DNA of 64,000 nt from Dorea_A amylophila (GTDB lineage: Bacteria; Bacillota; Clostridia; Lachnospirales; Lachnospiraceae). Under the pieces are notes generated by a model that saw nothing but the letters and a program-made list of their open reading frames with translations, made no database searches and was not told the origin of the DNA. Each line of letters begins with the position of its first letter. The stretch's first letter is position 1. The translations under genes were made by a program, and so were the position numbers. Where the stretch lies: contig NZ_JAOQJW010000008.1 of NCBI RefSeq assembly GCF_025567265.1, forward strand, positions 84,314 to 148,313, in the 5' to 3' direction. Shown here in pieces: positions 18,760 through 28,553 of the stretch.

Positions 18760-18761
18760 TG

Positions 18762-18803
18762 AAAAAAAGCCTTTCATATACATTTGTTTTATGTATATGA
18801 AAG
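18762..18803 (-). terminator. Rho-independent terminator after the kinase-like gene
   Basis: A perfect 13-base inverted repeat (CTTTCATATACAT / ATGTATATGAAAG) around a short loop, followed on the minus strand by GGC and seven T. It lies between the kinase-like gene and the S8 protease. Confidence 0.75.
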
Positions 18804-18827
18804 ACTTCGTGTCATTCATTAATATTT

Positions 18828-19829
18828 TTATGCATTTGTATGCTGGTTCAGCATACGCTCGATGATCTCCACAGATTCTTCGATACCATAACTTGCACTG
18901 TTAAAACAGATATCATAGTTCACAGCATCTCCCCACTTCTGGCCGGTATAGAAATTGTAATATTTCGAATGCTGACGGTCAATCTTCTTCAAAAGGCGTT
19001 CTGCTTTTTTATGATCCAGATTATTGACTTCCATGACTCTGTGTACACGCTGTTCAAAAGGAGCTGTAATAAAGATACTGATATGTGGAATATGATTATT
19101 TGCCAGTATCACATCCGCACATCGTCCCATAACAATGAAATCTTCTTCTTTTGCCTTCTTACATATCAGATCACTCTGATTAAAGAAGATTGCATCTTCT
19201 TTTGTCAGACCATGATAACGGTCAAAATCTTTCAGACGTTCTTTCAACGTCCGTCCGGATCCCTGGTACTTATTCTCAATCTCATTTGTTCCCAGATCTG
19301 CCACATCTACAACCGAATCTTTCTCCGCGTCCAGACGTCTCAATACTTCATTGAATATCTCTGCATCGTAATAGTTGATCCTGAGTGCATCCGCCAGTGC
19401 AAATCCAATATCGTTACCCGCACTTCCATGTGTTCTTCCGATACAGATGATCAGATGATCATCCTTTGAAAACTTCTGACGCAGGTTCGATGTATTTAGC
19501 TTTGCCCTGTTTTCATCCAGAATCTCAACTTTTCCAAAACCTGCCGGCAGTTCTGCGATTTCTTTTAATATCTCATCATATTTTCTCATCAGTCTGGATC
19601 GGTCTTCATCCTTACGGATCGTACGTGCCATGTTACTGATCAGCGCAAGCTCACTTCTGAGCAGATGCCCCTGTGGCTTTGTACGCATCAGCTTCACAAG
19701 ACTTTCTACACAAGTACGTTTGTCTCCCGTAAAGGTACGGCCAAGAGAAGAACCTACACATTCATAGACTTCTCCGTCCAGATCATAGATCCGTTCCGCT
19801 ATGTCATAGTATTTATTCTTATTTTCCAT
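18828..19829 (-). CDS. Cytidylate kinase-like family protein
   Basis: The start at 19829 (MENKNKYYDIAER) follows a GGAGG site; the longer GTG start would overlap that site. The 333-residue protein has a helical N-terminal region of about 120 residues. A P-loop kinase-like domain follows, with a modified loop (CIGRTHGSAGNDIG in place of the usual GxxGSGKS) and the lid segment of the cytidylate-kinase-like family (DFIVMGRCADVIL, ISIFITAPFEQRVHRV). Such proteins often occur as stand-alone regulators or phosphotransferases of unknown substrate. It sits 15 bases downstream of the antiporter. Confidence 0.75.
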   Translation of the reverse strand: MENKNKYYDIAERIYDLDGEVYECVGSSLGRTFTGDKRTCVESLVKLMRTKPQGHLLRSELALISNMARTIRKDEDRSRLMRKYDEILKEIAELPAGFGKVEILDENRAKLNTSNLRQKFSKDDHLIICIGRTHGSAGNDIGFALADALRINYYDAEIFNEVLRRLDAEKDSVVDVADLGTNEIENKYQGSGRTLKERLKDFDRYHGLTKEDAIFFNQSDLICKKAKEEDFIVMGRCADVILANNHIPHISIFITAPFEQRVHRVMEVNNLDHKKAERLLKKIDRQHSKYYNFYTGQKWGDAVNYDICFNSASYGIEESVEIIERMLNQHTNA

Positions 19830-19844
19830 GTTCCGCACCTCCCC

Positions 19845-21203
19845 TTACAAAAAGAATACCAGCATATCGATAATAAATACCGGTATCAGACATGTCAGTG
19901 ACCATACCATATATCCGAAGAACGATGGCATACGCACACCATTTTCATCTGACATAGATTTTACCATGAAGTTCGGCGCATTTCCGATATAGGTATTTGC
20001 TCCCATAAATACAGCTCCACAGGAGATTGCCTCCAGCATCTTAACAGGAACCGAACCAAGTGTCGTCACAACACCGCTCTTGAACCCAAGTGCTCCCGCC
20101 GTTGTAAGGAATACCAGATACGTTGGTGTATTATCCAGAAAACTTGACAGTGCTCCGGTTGCCCAGAACATTTCAAATGGTTTATTGATACCAAGTTCCG
20201 CACCATTTGCCTTCAGAATCATCAATGCAGGCTGCATCGTGATAAAGATTCCGATGAACAGAACCGCAACTTCCTGAATTGCCCCCCAGGTAAAATGGTT
20301 ACGGATACGTACTTCTTCTTTTGTCGTTTTAAATGATAAAAATGCTGCCAGAAGGATGATCACGATCTCGATCACAGACGGGAATCCAAGCGTCACTTCT
20401 CCAAGGATATGGATTCCTTTTACCGTTCCGTCCGCATTCTGGAATGCAGACATACCAGGAAGCATTCCACTTAAGATTACAGCTCCGACAATCATTGCAA
20501 CATATATCAGATTATGAAGTCCTACAATTCTAACGTGTGTTCCGGGCTCTCTAATATCTGGTTTTCTACCTTCCGCAATATCTTTTCTGTAAGCTCTTCT
20601 ATCCAGAAAATAGAATAACATCAGCAAAATGATCATGTTAAAGATCAGTATATGAAACAGCTTCAGGCTCCAGAAAAACGGAACGCCACGCATGAATCCC
20701 ATCAGAAGCGGCGGATCTCCGATCGGTGTCAGACATCCTCCCATATTAGAGATCAGGAAGATAAAAAAGATCATAATGTGACTCTTTCTTTTTCTCCACG
20801 AATTCATCTTAATAAACGGACGTACCAGAAGCATACTTGATCCGGTCGTTCCGATCACGCTGGAAAGCAGTGTTCCCAGAACAAACAATGCCGTATTGAT
20901 CCTCGGTGATCCGGCAAACTCACCGTCAATTGTAATGTTACCTGCTACACAGAACAGACCGAACAATAAAATGATAAATGTCAGATAATCATTTACCACA
21001 CATTCCAAAACCGTCTCTCCCATTGTAAACATTCCGTACTTTGCAGCAAACGGAACAATAAACAGTACCGACCAGAACGCAACTGCAAGCGGCTGATGCT
21101 TTTCCCACCAGTCCGGCTTGATCAGAGGCATAACGGCAATACTGAGCAACAGCCCTGCAAAGGGTATGCAGAGCCAAACTGGAATAGCTGATAATTCCTC
21201 CAT
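19845..21203 (-). CDS. NhaD/ArsB-type sodium:proton antiporter
   Basis: About 452 residues and 11-12 transmembrane helices. The start at 21203 has a GGAGG site; an in-frame ATG 15 bases upstream is weaker. Family signatures are TGSSMLLVRPFIKMNSWRKRKSHIMIFFIFLISNMGGCLTPIGDPPLLMGF in the first half and ATGALSSFLDNTPTYLVFLT plus MGANTYIGNAPNFMVKSM in the second. These are the hallmark pore motifs of the ion-transporter superfamily. It probably extrudes Na+ from the cell. Confidence 0.87.
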   Translation of the reverse strand: MEELSAIPVWLCIPFAGLLLSIAVMPLIKPDWWEKHQPLAVAFWSVLFIVPFAAKYGMFTMGETVLECVVNDYLTFIILLFGLFCVAGNITIDGEFAGSPRINTALFVLGTLLSSVIGTTGSSMLLVRPFIKMNSWRKRKSHIMIFFIFLISNMGGCLTPIGDPPLLMGFMRGVPFFWSLKLFHILIFNMIILLMLFYFLDRRAYRKDIAEGRKPDIREPGTHVRIVGLHNLIYVAMIVGAVILSGMLPGMSAFQNADGTVKGIHILGEVTLGFPSVIEIVIILLAAFLSFKTTKEEVRIRNHFTWGAIQEVAVLFIGIFITMQPALMILKANGAELGINKPFEMFWATGALSSFLDNTPTYLVFLTTAGALGFKSGVVTTLGSVPVKMLEAISCGAVFMGANTYIGNAPNFMVKSMSDENGVRMPSFFGYMVWSLTCLIPVFIIDMLVFFL

Positions 21204-21302
21204 TCCTTTCTCCTCCATTCTTCCTCAAGTAAAGTCTTATGTGTCATTGCATAATGAAAGCTGTCATTGACAACTCTCTTAGCATTCTATATGTAAAATG
21301 TA

Positions 21303-22748
21303 TTATTGAAGCCTTGGTACTTCCTGACCTCTCAACATTATTACCGGTCCTCCGGTTCCCTCAATATATTCTTTTGTGATAACAACCTCTCCAATATTGT
21401 CATCCTTCGGGATTTCATACATGATATCTAACATGAATTCTTCGATGATCGCACGAAGCGCCCTCGCTCCGGTATCTTTCTTCATTGCTTTTTTTGCAAT
21501 CGCATGAAGTGCGCCGTCATCGAATTCCAATTTTACTTCGTCTAATGCAAGCAGTTTCTGATATTGCTTCAAAATTGCATTCTTAGGCTCTTTTAATATC
21601 TCCACCAGCATATCTTCACTCATACCCTGTAAGGTAAATACAATCGGCAGACGTCCCAGGAACTCCGGTATCATACCGAATACACGCAAATCCTCTGTTG
21701 CGACCTTTTTAAGAATCTCTTTGTCGTTATTGTATTTATCTCTCAGATCCGCTCCGAATCCGATCGCTGCCTGTTTGGTCAGACGTTCTTTGATAATTCC
21801 TTCCAGATCCGGGAATGCACCTCCACAGATGAACAGAATGTTCCTCGTATTCACTGTTGTAAGCGGAACCATTGCATTCTTGCTCGTTGCCCCGACAGGA
21901 ACTTCCACATCACTTCCTTCCAGAAGTTTCAGCATTCCCTGCTGTACAGACTCACCGCTCACATCACGCTGACTGGAGTTTTTCTTCTTTGCGATCTTGT
22001 CGATCTCATCAATAAAAATAATTCCCTGTTCTGCCTTTTCGACATCATTATCTGCTGCCGCAAGCAGTTTGGATACAACGCTTTCGATATCATCACCGAT
22101 GTACCCTGCCTCTGTAAGAGATGTTGCATCCGTAATTGCAAGCGGAACATCCAGAATCCTTGCCAGTGTCTTTACCAGATACGTCTTACCGGAACCTGTC
22201 GGCCCGATCATCAGCATGTTGGATTTCTCAATCTCAATGTCATCCATCGAATCCGTTGCCACACGCTTATAATGATTATATACTGCAACCGACATCACTT
22301 TCTTTGCATATTCCTGTCCTACCACATACTCGTCCAGTTTTGCTTTGATCTTGTGCGGAGCCGGAAGATTCCGGATATCTACTAACGGCTTGTATTCTTC
22401 GCCTTCTTTTTTCTTCTTGATCTTCTGCTGTTTTGGAATACTCTGCTCCATATCAGACATGTTGAATACCTGTACTCCCGGAATATTCATCAGCTGACTG
22501 TAATCGATCGGTCCGTTCGACATTGCATCAAAGCTCTTCTGCATGCAGTCATTGCAGACACAAATGTGGTTCGGAAGTTCGATCATCTTCCCTGCAACAC
22601 TCTCCGGACGTCTGCATATAAAACATACTTTTTCATACTCATCATCATTTTGTTTCTTATCATCCGAATCTGACGTCTTCTTTGTTGTTTCTACTTCGAC
22701 GTCTTCTACTTTTTCGATTTCCTGATTGTTATCGTCCTGATTGGTCAT
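21303..22748 (-). CDS. clpX: ATP-dependent Clp protease ATP-binding subunit ClpX
   Basis: The start at 22748 has an AAGGAG site. The 481-residue AAA+ unfoldase has an N-terminal zinc-binding domain (CFICRRPE ... CVCNDC), Walker A GPTGSGKTYL, Walker B GIIFIDEIDK, sensor and arginine-finger segments, and a C-terminal EFLGRLPIVFTLQ small domain. ClpX feeds substrates to ClpP. It is longer than standard ClpX (about 430) because of an acidic N-terminal tail of about 30 residues. clpP and tig, its usual neighbours, are not here; ligA is directly upstream. It may be a second ClpX. Confidence 0.92.
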   Translation of the reverse strand: MTNQDDNNQEIEKVEDVEVETTKKTSDSDDKKQNDDEYEKVCFICRRPESVAGKMIELPNHICVCNDCMQKSFDAMSNGPIDYSQLMNIPGVQVFNMSDMEQSIPKQQKIKKKKEGEEYKPLVDIRNLPAPHKIKAKLDEYVVGQEYAKKVMSVAVYNHYKRVATDSMDDIEIEKSNMLMIGPTGSGKTYLVKTLARILDVPLAITDATSLTEAGYIGDDIESVVSKLLAAADNDVEKAEQGIIFIDEIDKIAKKKNSSQRDVSGESVQQGMLKLLEGSDVEVPVGATSKNAMVPLTTVNTRNILFICGGAFPDLEGIIKERLTKQAAIGFGADLRDKYNNDKEILKKVATEDLRVFGMIPEFLGRLPIVFTLQGMSEDMLVEILKEPKNAILKQYQKLLALDEVKLEFDDGALHAIAKKAMKKDTGARALRAIIEEFMLDIMYEIPKDDNIGEVVITKEYIEGTGGPVIMLRGQEVPRLQ

Positions 22749-22801
22749 TATTCTCTCCTTCTTACTTTTTGTCGTATCTTTCACTCTGTTTTATCCTGGT
22801 T

Positions 22802-24769
22802 CTATGATTCTTCCTGGTTCACCAGTTCCAGAAATGTCTCTTCGGAAATAATCGGGATCCCCAGTTCATTTGCTTTCTTATTTTTGGAAGATGTGCTGGT
22901 TACATCATTGTTGATCAAGTAATTCGTTTTGGACGTTACCGATCCTGTCACCTTTCCTCCCAGACTTTCAATCAATTCCTTCACTTCACCGCGGTTTGCA
23001 AAATGTGTTACGCTTCCGGTGATCACAAAATTGACACCTTCAAAAATCTGTTTTTTTGTTGATGTCTCTTCCGGGATTGTCAACTCTTCTAAAAGCTTTC
23101 TGAAATTCTCCACATGCTTTGCATCTGAAAAATATCCGGTGAATGCCTTTGCCAGAACTTCTCCCACGCCCTGGATCTCATTTAATTCTTCTTCTGTAAC
23201 CATCAAAAGGGCTTCTACATCATATTTCAACTCTCTGCAGATAACCTTTGCATTGGCAAGTCCGATCCCTGCGATTCCCAGTGAATAGACGACTCTTGGC
23301 AGCGTGGTTGTTCTTGCTTTTTCCACACTTTCGATCAGTTTCCTGTACGATTTTTCTCCAAATCCTTCCATTCCCTGAATCTCGTCTTTGTAGCGGTCCA
23401 GATGGAAGATATCGGCAAATGTATGGATATATCCTTTGGAAATGAATTTTTCCAGTGTTGCTTCCGACAATCCTTCTATATTAAGTGCATCTCTGCTTAC
23501 GAATAATGCAAATGCCTTCACATGCTTTGCCTGGCATTCCGGATTCATACAGTATAATGCTTTCGCATTTCCTACCTGTCTGATCTTCGTCTCCCCCTGA
23601 CAGACCGGACATCTTTCCGGAATATCTTTCACACCGCTTCTTGTCAGATTCTCTGCGATCTGCGGAATGATCATATTTGCCTTATAAACTTCGATCTTAT
23701 CTCCGATGCCAAGTTCCAGTTCTTCCATAATGCTGATATTGTGAACACTTGCACGGCTGACCGTCGTTCCTTCCAACTCCACCGGATCAAAGATTGCAAC
23801 CGGATTGATCAGTCCTGTCCTTGACGGACTCCATTCAATTTCACGCAGAATCGTTTCCCTGATCTCATCCTGCCATTTGAATGCGTAAGAATCTCTCGGG
23901 AATTTTGCTGTTCTTCCCAACGATCTTCCATACGCTATATCATCATATGATAGCACAAGTCCGTCAGAAGGAAAATCATTTTTACTAATCTCTGACGAAA
24001 ATTTAGCAACTTCATCTTCTACTGTATCTCTGGTCACCATATGATATTCTACCGTCGTGAATCCCTGTGCTTTCAGCCATTCCATCTGACAAGCTCTGGA
24101 ATTCTGAAAATCAACTCCATCTGCCTGCACTAACGTGAATGCATAGAACATAACATTTCTCTTTGCCGTGATCTGGTTATTGAGCTGTCTGACTGAACCA
24201 CTGCATAAGTTTCTTGGATTTTTATATTTTGCATCTACATCTTCAATCTCTTCATTGATCTTCTCGAAGTCATGATATCCGATCACCGCTTCTCCTCTTA
24301 AGATCAATTCCCCCCGGTAAGCGATCTGCACCGGTAGATTCTTGAATACCTTCGCATTGTTTGTAACCACTTCACCGACTTCTCCGTTACCGCGTGTGAC
24401 CGCTTTATAAAGCTTTCCGTCACGATAAGTCAGCACGATCGTCAATCCGTCCATCTTCCAGGACATCAATACTTTCTGACTGCCAACGAAGTTCTTAAGC
24501 TCTTCTACTTCTTTCGTCTTATCCAGTGAGAGCATCGGGCTTTCATGCCTTTCTTTTGGGAGTTCACTGACAACTTCATATCCGACATTTACCGTCGGAC
24601 TGTTCGACAATGTAATTCCCAGTTCTTTTTCCAGATTCTGCAGTTCATCATACAATCTGTCATATTCGTAGTTGCTCATGATCTCCTGCGCATCCTGATA
24701 ATAAGATCTGGATGCTTTATTCAGAAGTTCTACTAATTCCAGCATTCTCTCGTTCTTTGACTGTCCCAT
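22802..24769 (-). CDS. ligA: NAD+-dependent DNA ligase LigA
   Basis: 655 residues with the standard order: domain Ia (YYQDAQEIMSNYEYDRLYDEL), adenylation domain with the nucleotidyl lysine in SWKMDGLTIVLTY, OB fold, four-cysteine zinc finger (CPVC ... CMNPEC), helix-hairpin-helix repeats, and C-terminal BRCT domain (FEGVNFVITGSVTHFANRGEV). It seals nicks in replication and repair. The start overlaps the end of the pseudouridine synthase gene by 53 bases, so the two are translationally linked. Confidence 0.96.
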   Translation of the reverse strand: MGQSKNERMLELVELLNKASRSYYQDAQEIMSNYEYDRLYDELQNLEKELGITLSNSPTVNVGYEVVSELPKERHESPMLSLDKTKEVEELKNFVGSQKVLMSWKMDGLTIVLTYRDGKLYKAVTRGNGEVGEVVTNNAKVFKNLPVQIAYRGELILRGEAVIGYHDFEKINEEIEDVDAKYKNPRNLCSGSVRQLNNQITAKRNVMFYAFTLVQADGVDFQNSRACQMEWLKAQGFTTVEYHMVTRDTVEDEVAKFSSEISKNDFPSDGLVLSYDDIAYGRSLGRTAKFPRDSYAFKWQDEIRETILREIEWSPSRTGLINPVAIFDPVELEGTTVSRASVHNISIMEELELGIGDKIEVYKANMIIPQIAENLTRSGVKDIPERCPVCQGETKIRQVGNAKALYCMNPECQAKHVKAFALFVSRDALNIEGLSEATLEKFISKGYIHTFADIFHLDRYKDEIQGMEGFGEKSYRKLIESVEKARTTTLPRVVYSLGIAGIGLANAKVICRELKYDVEALLMVTEEELNEIQGVGEVLAKAFTGYFSDAKHVENFRKLLEELTIPEETSTKKQIFEGVNFVITGSVTHFANRGEVKELIESLGGKVTGSVTSKTNYLINNDVTSTSSKNKKANELGIPIISEETFLELVNQEES

Positions 24770-25463
24770 ATAATTCCTTTAACTCCTGTTCTGTTAATTC
24801 TCTTACCTGTCCCGGTTTCAGATCTCCAAGTTCCACGTTCATGATCCGTATCCTTTTTAACACATCCACCTTATATCCGAGTGCTTCGCACATGCGCCGT
24901 ATCTGTCTGTTCAATCCCTGTGTCAGAATAATGGAAAATGTATATTTCCCGGTCTTTTTTACTGTACAGGGTCTGGTCACCGCATCCAGATTCTTTTCTT
25001 TGTCTCTGATGTGTACTCCCCGGCTCATCTTCTCAATGAATTCCGGAGTAACTTCTTTGTTTACTCTGACCTTATATTCTTTCTCATGTGCATATCTTGC
25101 GCGCATCATGCCGTTGATCAGATCTCCATCATTTGTCATGATCAGAAGCCCTTCCGAATCTTTATCCAGTCTTCCTGCATAAGTGATGCGTACCGGATAA
25201 TTGAGGAACCGGATGATGTTCTTTTTCTCCCTTTTATCTTCTGTACAAACAATCCCGGCAGGTTTGTACACTGCCAGGACCGTTTTTTCCGTTTTGCTTT
25301 TGACCACTTTTTTTCCGACACGGACCTCCTGTCCGTCTTCTACTTTCATGCCGGGAGCTGCTGTCTTTCCATCCACAGTCACAATTCCCGACTCGATCAG
25401 CCTGTCTGCCTCCCTTCTGGAACAGACACCGGCTTCGCTTAAATACTTGTTCAGTCTAATCAT
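24717..25463 (-). CDS. RsuA/RluF-family rRNA pseudouridine synthase
   Basis: The start is taken at 25463 (MIRLNKYLSEAGVCSRREADRL), overlapping the stop of the upstream DHHW gene. The longer frame has no function-bearing residues. The 248-residue protein has an S4 RNA-binding domain at 1-60 and a catalytic domain with the active-site Asp in YAGRLDKDSEGLLIMTNDG, and the RQIRRMCEALGYKV motif near the end. It isomerises a uridine in rRNA, probably in 23S (RluF-like). In operon with ligA. Confidence 0.9.
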   Translation of the reverse strand: MIRLNKYLSEAGVCSRREADRLIESGIVTVDGKTAAPGMKVEDGQEVRVGKKVVKSKTEKTVLAVYKPAGIVCTEDKREKKNIIRFLNYPVRITYAGRLDKDSEGLLIMTNDGDLINGMMRARYAHEKEYKVRVNKEVTPEFIEKMSRGVHIRDKEKNLDAVTRPCTVKKTGKYTFSIILTQGLNRQIRRMCEALGYKVDVLKRIRIMNVELGDLKPGQVRELTEQELKELYGTVKERENAGISRTSE

Positions 25464-26634
25464 TCTGCAATACCCCGCTGATACTGTTATCCTGCACAAA
25501 TGTATTGCCGTTATACAGGAACAGAACACTTGTGATCTTATTTTTCTTCATAACTTCTCTGATATCATCATAATAATATCTTGGATCAACCACTATGATC
25601 TCTCTGTAATATGCCGTCAGAAACGGAATTACACTATTCGCATAGGAATCTTTTACAAGCAACAGTCTGTCTGTTGTATCTGCCGTCGTTCTGATATCCA
25701 GGACGGGATAATTACCGCCAAGAAATAATGCATATTTATCCTTTTCTTTCAACTTGGATGTATCGTATAACGTTGCTGTTTTCTTTTTTTCATTCACGTT
25801 ATTTACAACTACCTGTGGTGCTGTTTTCAGATCATCCGGTGCGTAGATATAGATCGGCTCATTATAGTCTGTTTCATAGCCGCTTGTCGCCGATAAGGTT
25901 CCGTTAAATGAATTCGTCACTGCATAGGATTTCATAGCCGGTGCTTTCGATGTATCCAGTTTCATAGCCGCAGCCAGCGCCTGATATCCATAGTAAGCAC
26001 CAAGCGTCGTCCAGTGATGATCCGTATGGTAATATATCTCTTCTGCTCTGTGCTTTTTCAATGTATCTTCCACATTTACCCACTGAAAAGCTGTCCCAAG
26101 CGAAGCCTTTATTTTCTGAAACTGTTTATCCTGATCTTCTGTCACTGCACAATACGGAAGTTTGTCCGACTCAATATTTGCAGCATTCGGTACCAGCATC
26201 ATATACATCGGGATATCTTTATATGTCTCCTGAAACTTTTTCATTGCATCCAGATTTGCTTTCAATTGTTCTTCATCCGGTTTGGCTATATCCTCTAACA
26301 GATAATGATCCTTTCCTTTAAATACACCATTTGCCTTACGTTTTCCTGCGATCAGATCAATACGGCTCTTTAAAGCTACCCAGAAATCTCTTCCCGCAAA
26401 CTGATCCGATACATAAGATTCATACTGTTTCATCCATCTTCCGCTTTCAATACCGGAAATCGTAAGCTTAGGTCTCTGTTCCAGTGCCCGGTTTTCTTTT
26501 GCCGAAAATTCCCTGTCAGCAGTTGCAATATTTACCACGAAGAAGATAACCATCATTACAATAAACAGCAATGCAATTACTTTATTTCTCTGTTCTTCTC
26601 TTTTTCTTTCCCATTTCTTTCTCGACTGTCTCAT
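25456..26634 (-). CDS. DHHW-family protein (AlgX/AlgJ-like partner of MBOAT)
   Basis: 392 residues: N-terminal cytoplasmic tail, one transmembrane helix at about 20-38, then an extracellular SGNH-like fold with the name-giving TDHHWTTLGAYYGYQAL motif at about 205-220 and a late LLLVKDSYANSVIPFL serine motif. Relatives transfer acyl groups to surface polysaccharides together with an MBOAT acyltransferase. It starts eight bases after the MBOAT gene, as in other Clostridial O-acetylation cassettes. Confidence 0.88.
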   Translation of the reverse strand: MRQSRKKWERKREEQRNKVIALLFIVMMVIFFVVNIATADREFSAKENRALEQRPKLTISGIESGRWMKQYESYVSDQFAGRDFWVALKSRIDLIAGKRKANGVFKGKDHYLLEDIAKPDEEQLKANLDAMKKFQETYKDIPMYMMLVPNAANIESDKLPYCAVTEDQDKQFQKIKASLGTAFQWVNVEDTLKKHRAEEIYYHTDHHWTTLGAYYGYQALAAAMKLDTSKAPAMKSYAVTNSFNGTLSATSGYETDYNEPIYIYAPDDLKTAPQVVVNNVNEKKKTATLYDTSKLKEKDKYALFLGGNYPVLDIRTTADTTDRLLLVKDSYANSVIPFLTAYYREIIVVDPRYYYDDIREVMKKNKITSVLFLYNGNTFVQDNSISGVLQND

Positions 26635-26642
26635 CTTTGCTC

Positions 26643-28049
26643 CTAGAATCTGAAATACAGGAACGGATTATAGGTCTCCGTTACCAGATATGCAATACAG
26701 ACAATAAACAACGCAGCATATACCACACTGTTAATGATTGTTGTATTCCATTTTTTTGTTCTTAACATATGCTCGTATCTGAAATGAACCAGCGGCGTAG
26801 AGCCAAATATCAGGATCAGCCACAGGATCAGGTTGCTTGTAAGAAGATACATACTCTCTCTGTCTGCAAAGCCATGTGCACCTGCACCAAACATCACTCT
26901 GATATAATCTGCTGCCTGTCCGAATGAAGAGCTGAAAAACAATACCCAGCCGATCACAACCAGAACAATACTGTAAATATGACGGACTACATCCGGAAGT
27001 CTGTCCAGTACCGGCGACAGGAGATATTTTTCAATGATCAGGATCACCCCATAATAGAGTCCCCATGCCACGAAATTCCATGCAGCTCCATGCCATAATC
27101 CGGTCAGAAACCATACAATCAGAAGATTCCTGATGTGTTTGATCTTCGATACCCTGTTTCCTCCCAATGGAATATACACATAATCCCTGAACCAGCTGCT
27201 CAGCGAAATATGCCATCTGCGCCAGAACTCCGTAATACTCTTAGACACATATGGATAGTTAAAGTTCATATTGAATTCAAATCCAAACATCTTACCGAGT
27301 CCGATCGCCATATCCGAATATCCACTGAAATCAAAATAAATCTGGAACATATACGCAAAAGCTCCAAGCCACGCCGTCATCACGGCTATATTACCTTTCG
27401 CAAGTCCGCTTACCTCTGTAAAAATCATCCCTGAGGTATTCGCCAGTAATACTTTCTTCGCAAGTCCCCGGATAAAATACATGCTTCCTTCTCCGAATTT
27501 TGTCCTTGAGACTTCTCTGGACGCAAGCTGTTCATCTATATCTGCATATTGCACGATCGGTCCCGCAATAAGCTGCGGAAACATCGTTACATATAATGCA
27601 AAATTAGGAAGATTCGTCTGCACTTTTACATTTCCCCGATATACATCAATGATATAGGATAATATCTGGAATGTATAAAATGATATTCCAATCGGAAGCG
27701 GCAGTGCATGATAAGAAATATGTACCGGAAGTATCCCGTTCAATGTGTCCAATACAAACCCTTCATACTTAAAAAATCCAAGTACTGCCAGATTAATGAT
27801 AAGGTTAAAAACCAGGCTCCGCTTTGCAGCTCTCTTATCCTGCAGATTCCTTGCAATATCCAGTCCACTGAAATAATTAAACAATATGGACAGTAACATC
27901 AGAAACAGATATACCGGTTCCCCCCATGCATAAAACACCAGACTCGCCAGCAATAAGATCACATTCCGGAATCTTACCGGCAACAAATAATATAAGATCA
28001 TCACAGCCGGCAAAAATGTAAATAAAAAAACAATACTGCTAAATAACAT
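26643..28049 (-). CDS. MBOAT family O-acyltransferase
   Basis: 468 residues, about 11 membrane helices, AlgI/DltB-like. Visible signatures are PLPIGISFYTFQILSYIIDVYRG, FDFSGYSDMAIGLGKMFGFEFN, FWRRWHISLSSWFRDYVYIPLGGN and the catalytic histidine in VWFLTGLWHGAAWNFVAWG. It passes acyl groups from the cytoplasm to a surface glycan. Together with SGNH, DUF4358 and DHHW genes it forms one minus-strand operon. Confidence 0.93.
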   Translation of the reverse strand: MLFSSIVFLFTFLPAVMILYYLLPVRFRNVILLLASLVFYAWGEPVYLFLMLLSILFNYFSGLDIARNLQDKRAAKRSLVFNLIINLAVLGFFKYEGFVLDTLNGILPVHISYHALPLPIGISFYTFQILSYIIDVYRGNVKVQTNLPNFALYVTMFPQLIAGPIVQYADIDEQLASREVSRTKFGEGSMYFIRGLAKKVLLANTSGMIFTEVSGLAKGNIAVMTAWLGAFAYMFQIYFDFSGYSDMAIGLGKMFGFEFNMNFNYPYVSKSITEFWRRWHISLSSWFRDYVYIPLGGNRVSKIKHIRNLLIVWFLTGLWHGAAWNFVAWGLYYGVILIIEKYLLSPVLDRLPDVVRHIYSIVLVVIGWVLFFSSSFGQAADYIRVMFGAGAHGFADRESMYLLTSNLILWLILIFGSTPLVHFRYEHMLRTKKWNTTIINSVVYAALFIVCIAYLVTETYNPFLYFRF

Positions 28050-28067
28050 CTCTCTAATTCCTTTTTA

Positions 28068-28553
28068 TTAAATACTCTTCTTAAATGCCGCATCGATACG
28101 GTCTGCATCCTTTGAAACTGCCAGCAGCACATAACGTCCTCTGGTCTCAATAATTGCAGCATGTATCAGCTTTGTTTGTTCTACACCATAACCTTCAAAA
28201 TTCTTTTCCTGTGTATTTACACGACTTTCCACTGCCTTTTCAACCGTCTCGATCTGACTTTCGTTTTTTACCTTTATTACGAGTATTTCATTCACACTCA
28301 TAACGTCATCCGGAATATACAGACTGATTCCTTCATAATCATTGGCATTCAGACTGTAATATTTTTTCAGATCCTGTGTTGTGCCTTTTTTCATTCCTTC
28401 TAATTTTACGGCTTTTGTGATATTCTTTTCAATCGTGTCTACGGATACGGTATTATCCCCTTCCCGGGTCACAAGAAATACTACATAAATGATCAGGAGG
28501 ACTACCATCAAATATTTTAACAGGTTAATCCTGTCTAATTTTCCGTTTTTCAT
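28068..28553 (-). CDS. DUF4358 family membrane-anchored protein
   Basis: The start at 28553 overlaps the stop codon of the SGNH gene (TAATG). The 161-residue protein has one N-terminal transmembrane helix and an extracellular domain of the DUF4358 type (SVNEILVIKVKNESQIETVEKAVESRVNTQ, GRYVLLAVSKDADRIDAAF). The family is found almost only in Firmicute MBOAT/SGNH cassettes. Its role is unknown. Confidence 0.75.
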   Translation of the reverse strand: MKNGKLDRINLLKYLMVVLLIIYVVFLVTREGDNTVSVDTIEKNITKAVKLEGMKKGTTQDLKKYYSLNANDYEGISLYIPDDVMSVNEILVIKVKNESQIETVEKAVESRVNTQEKNFEGYGVEQTKLIHAAIIETRGRYVLLAVSKDADRIDAAFKKSI

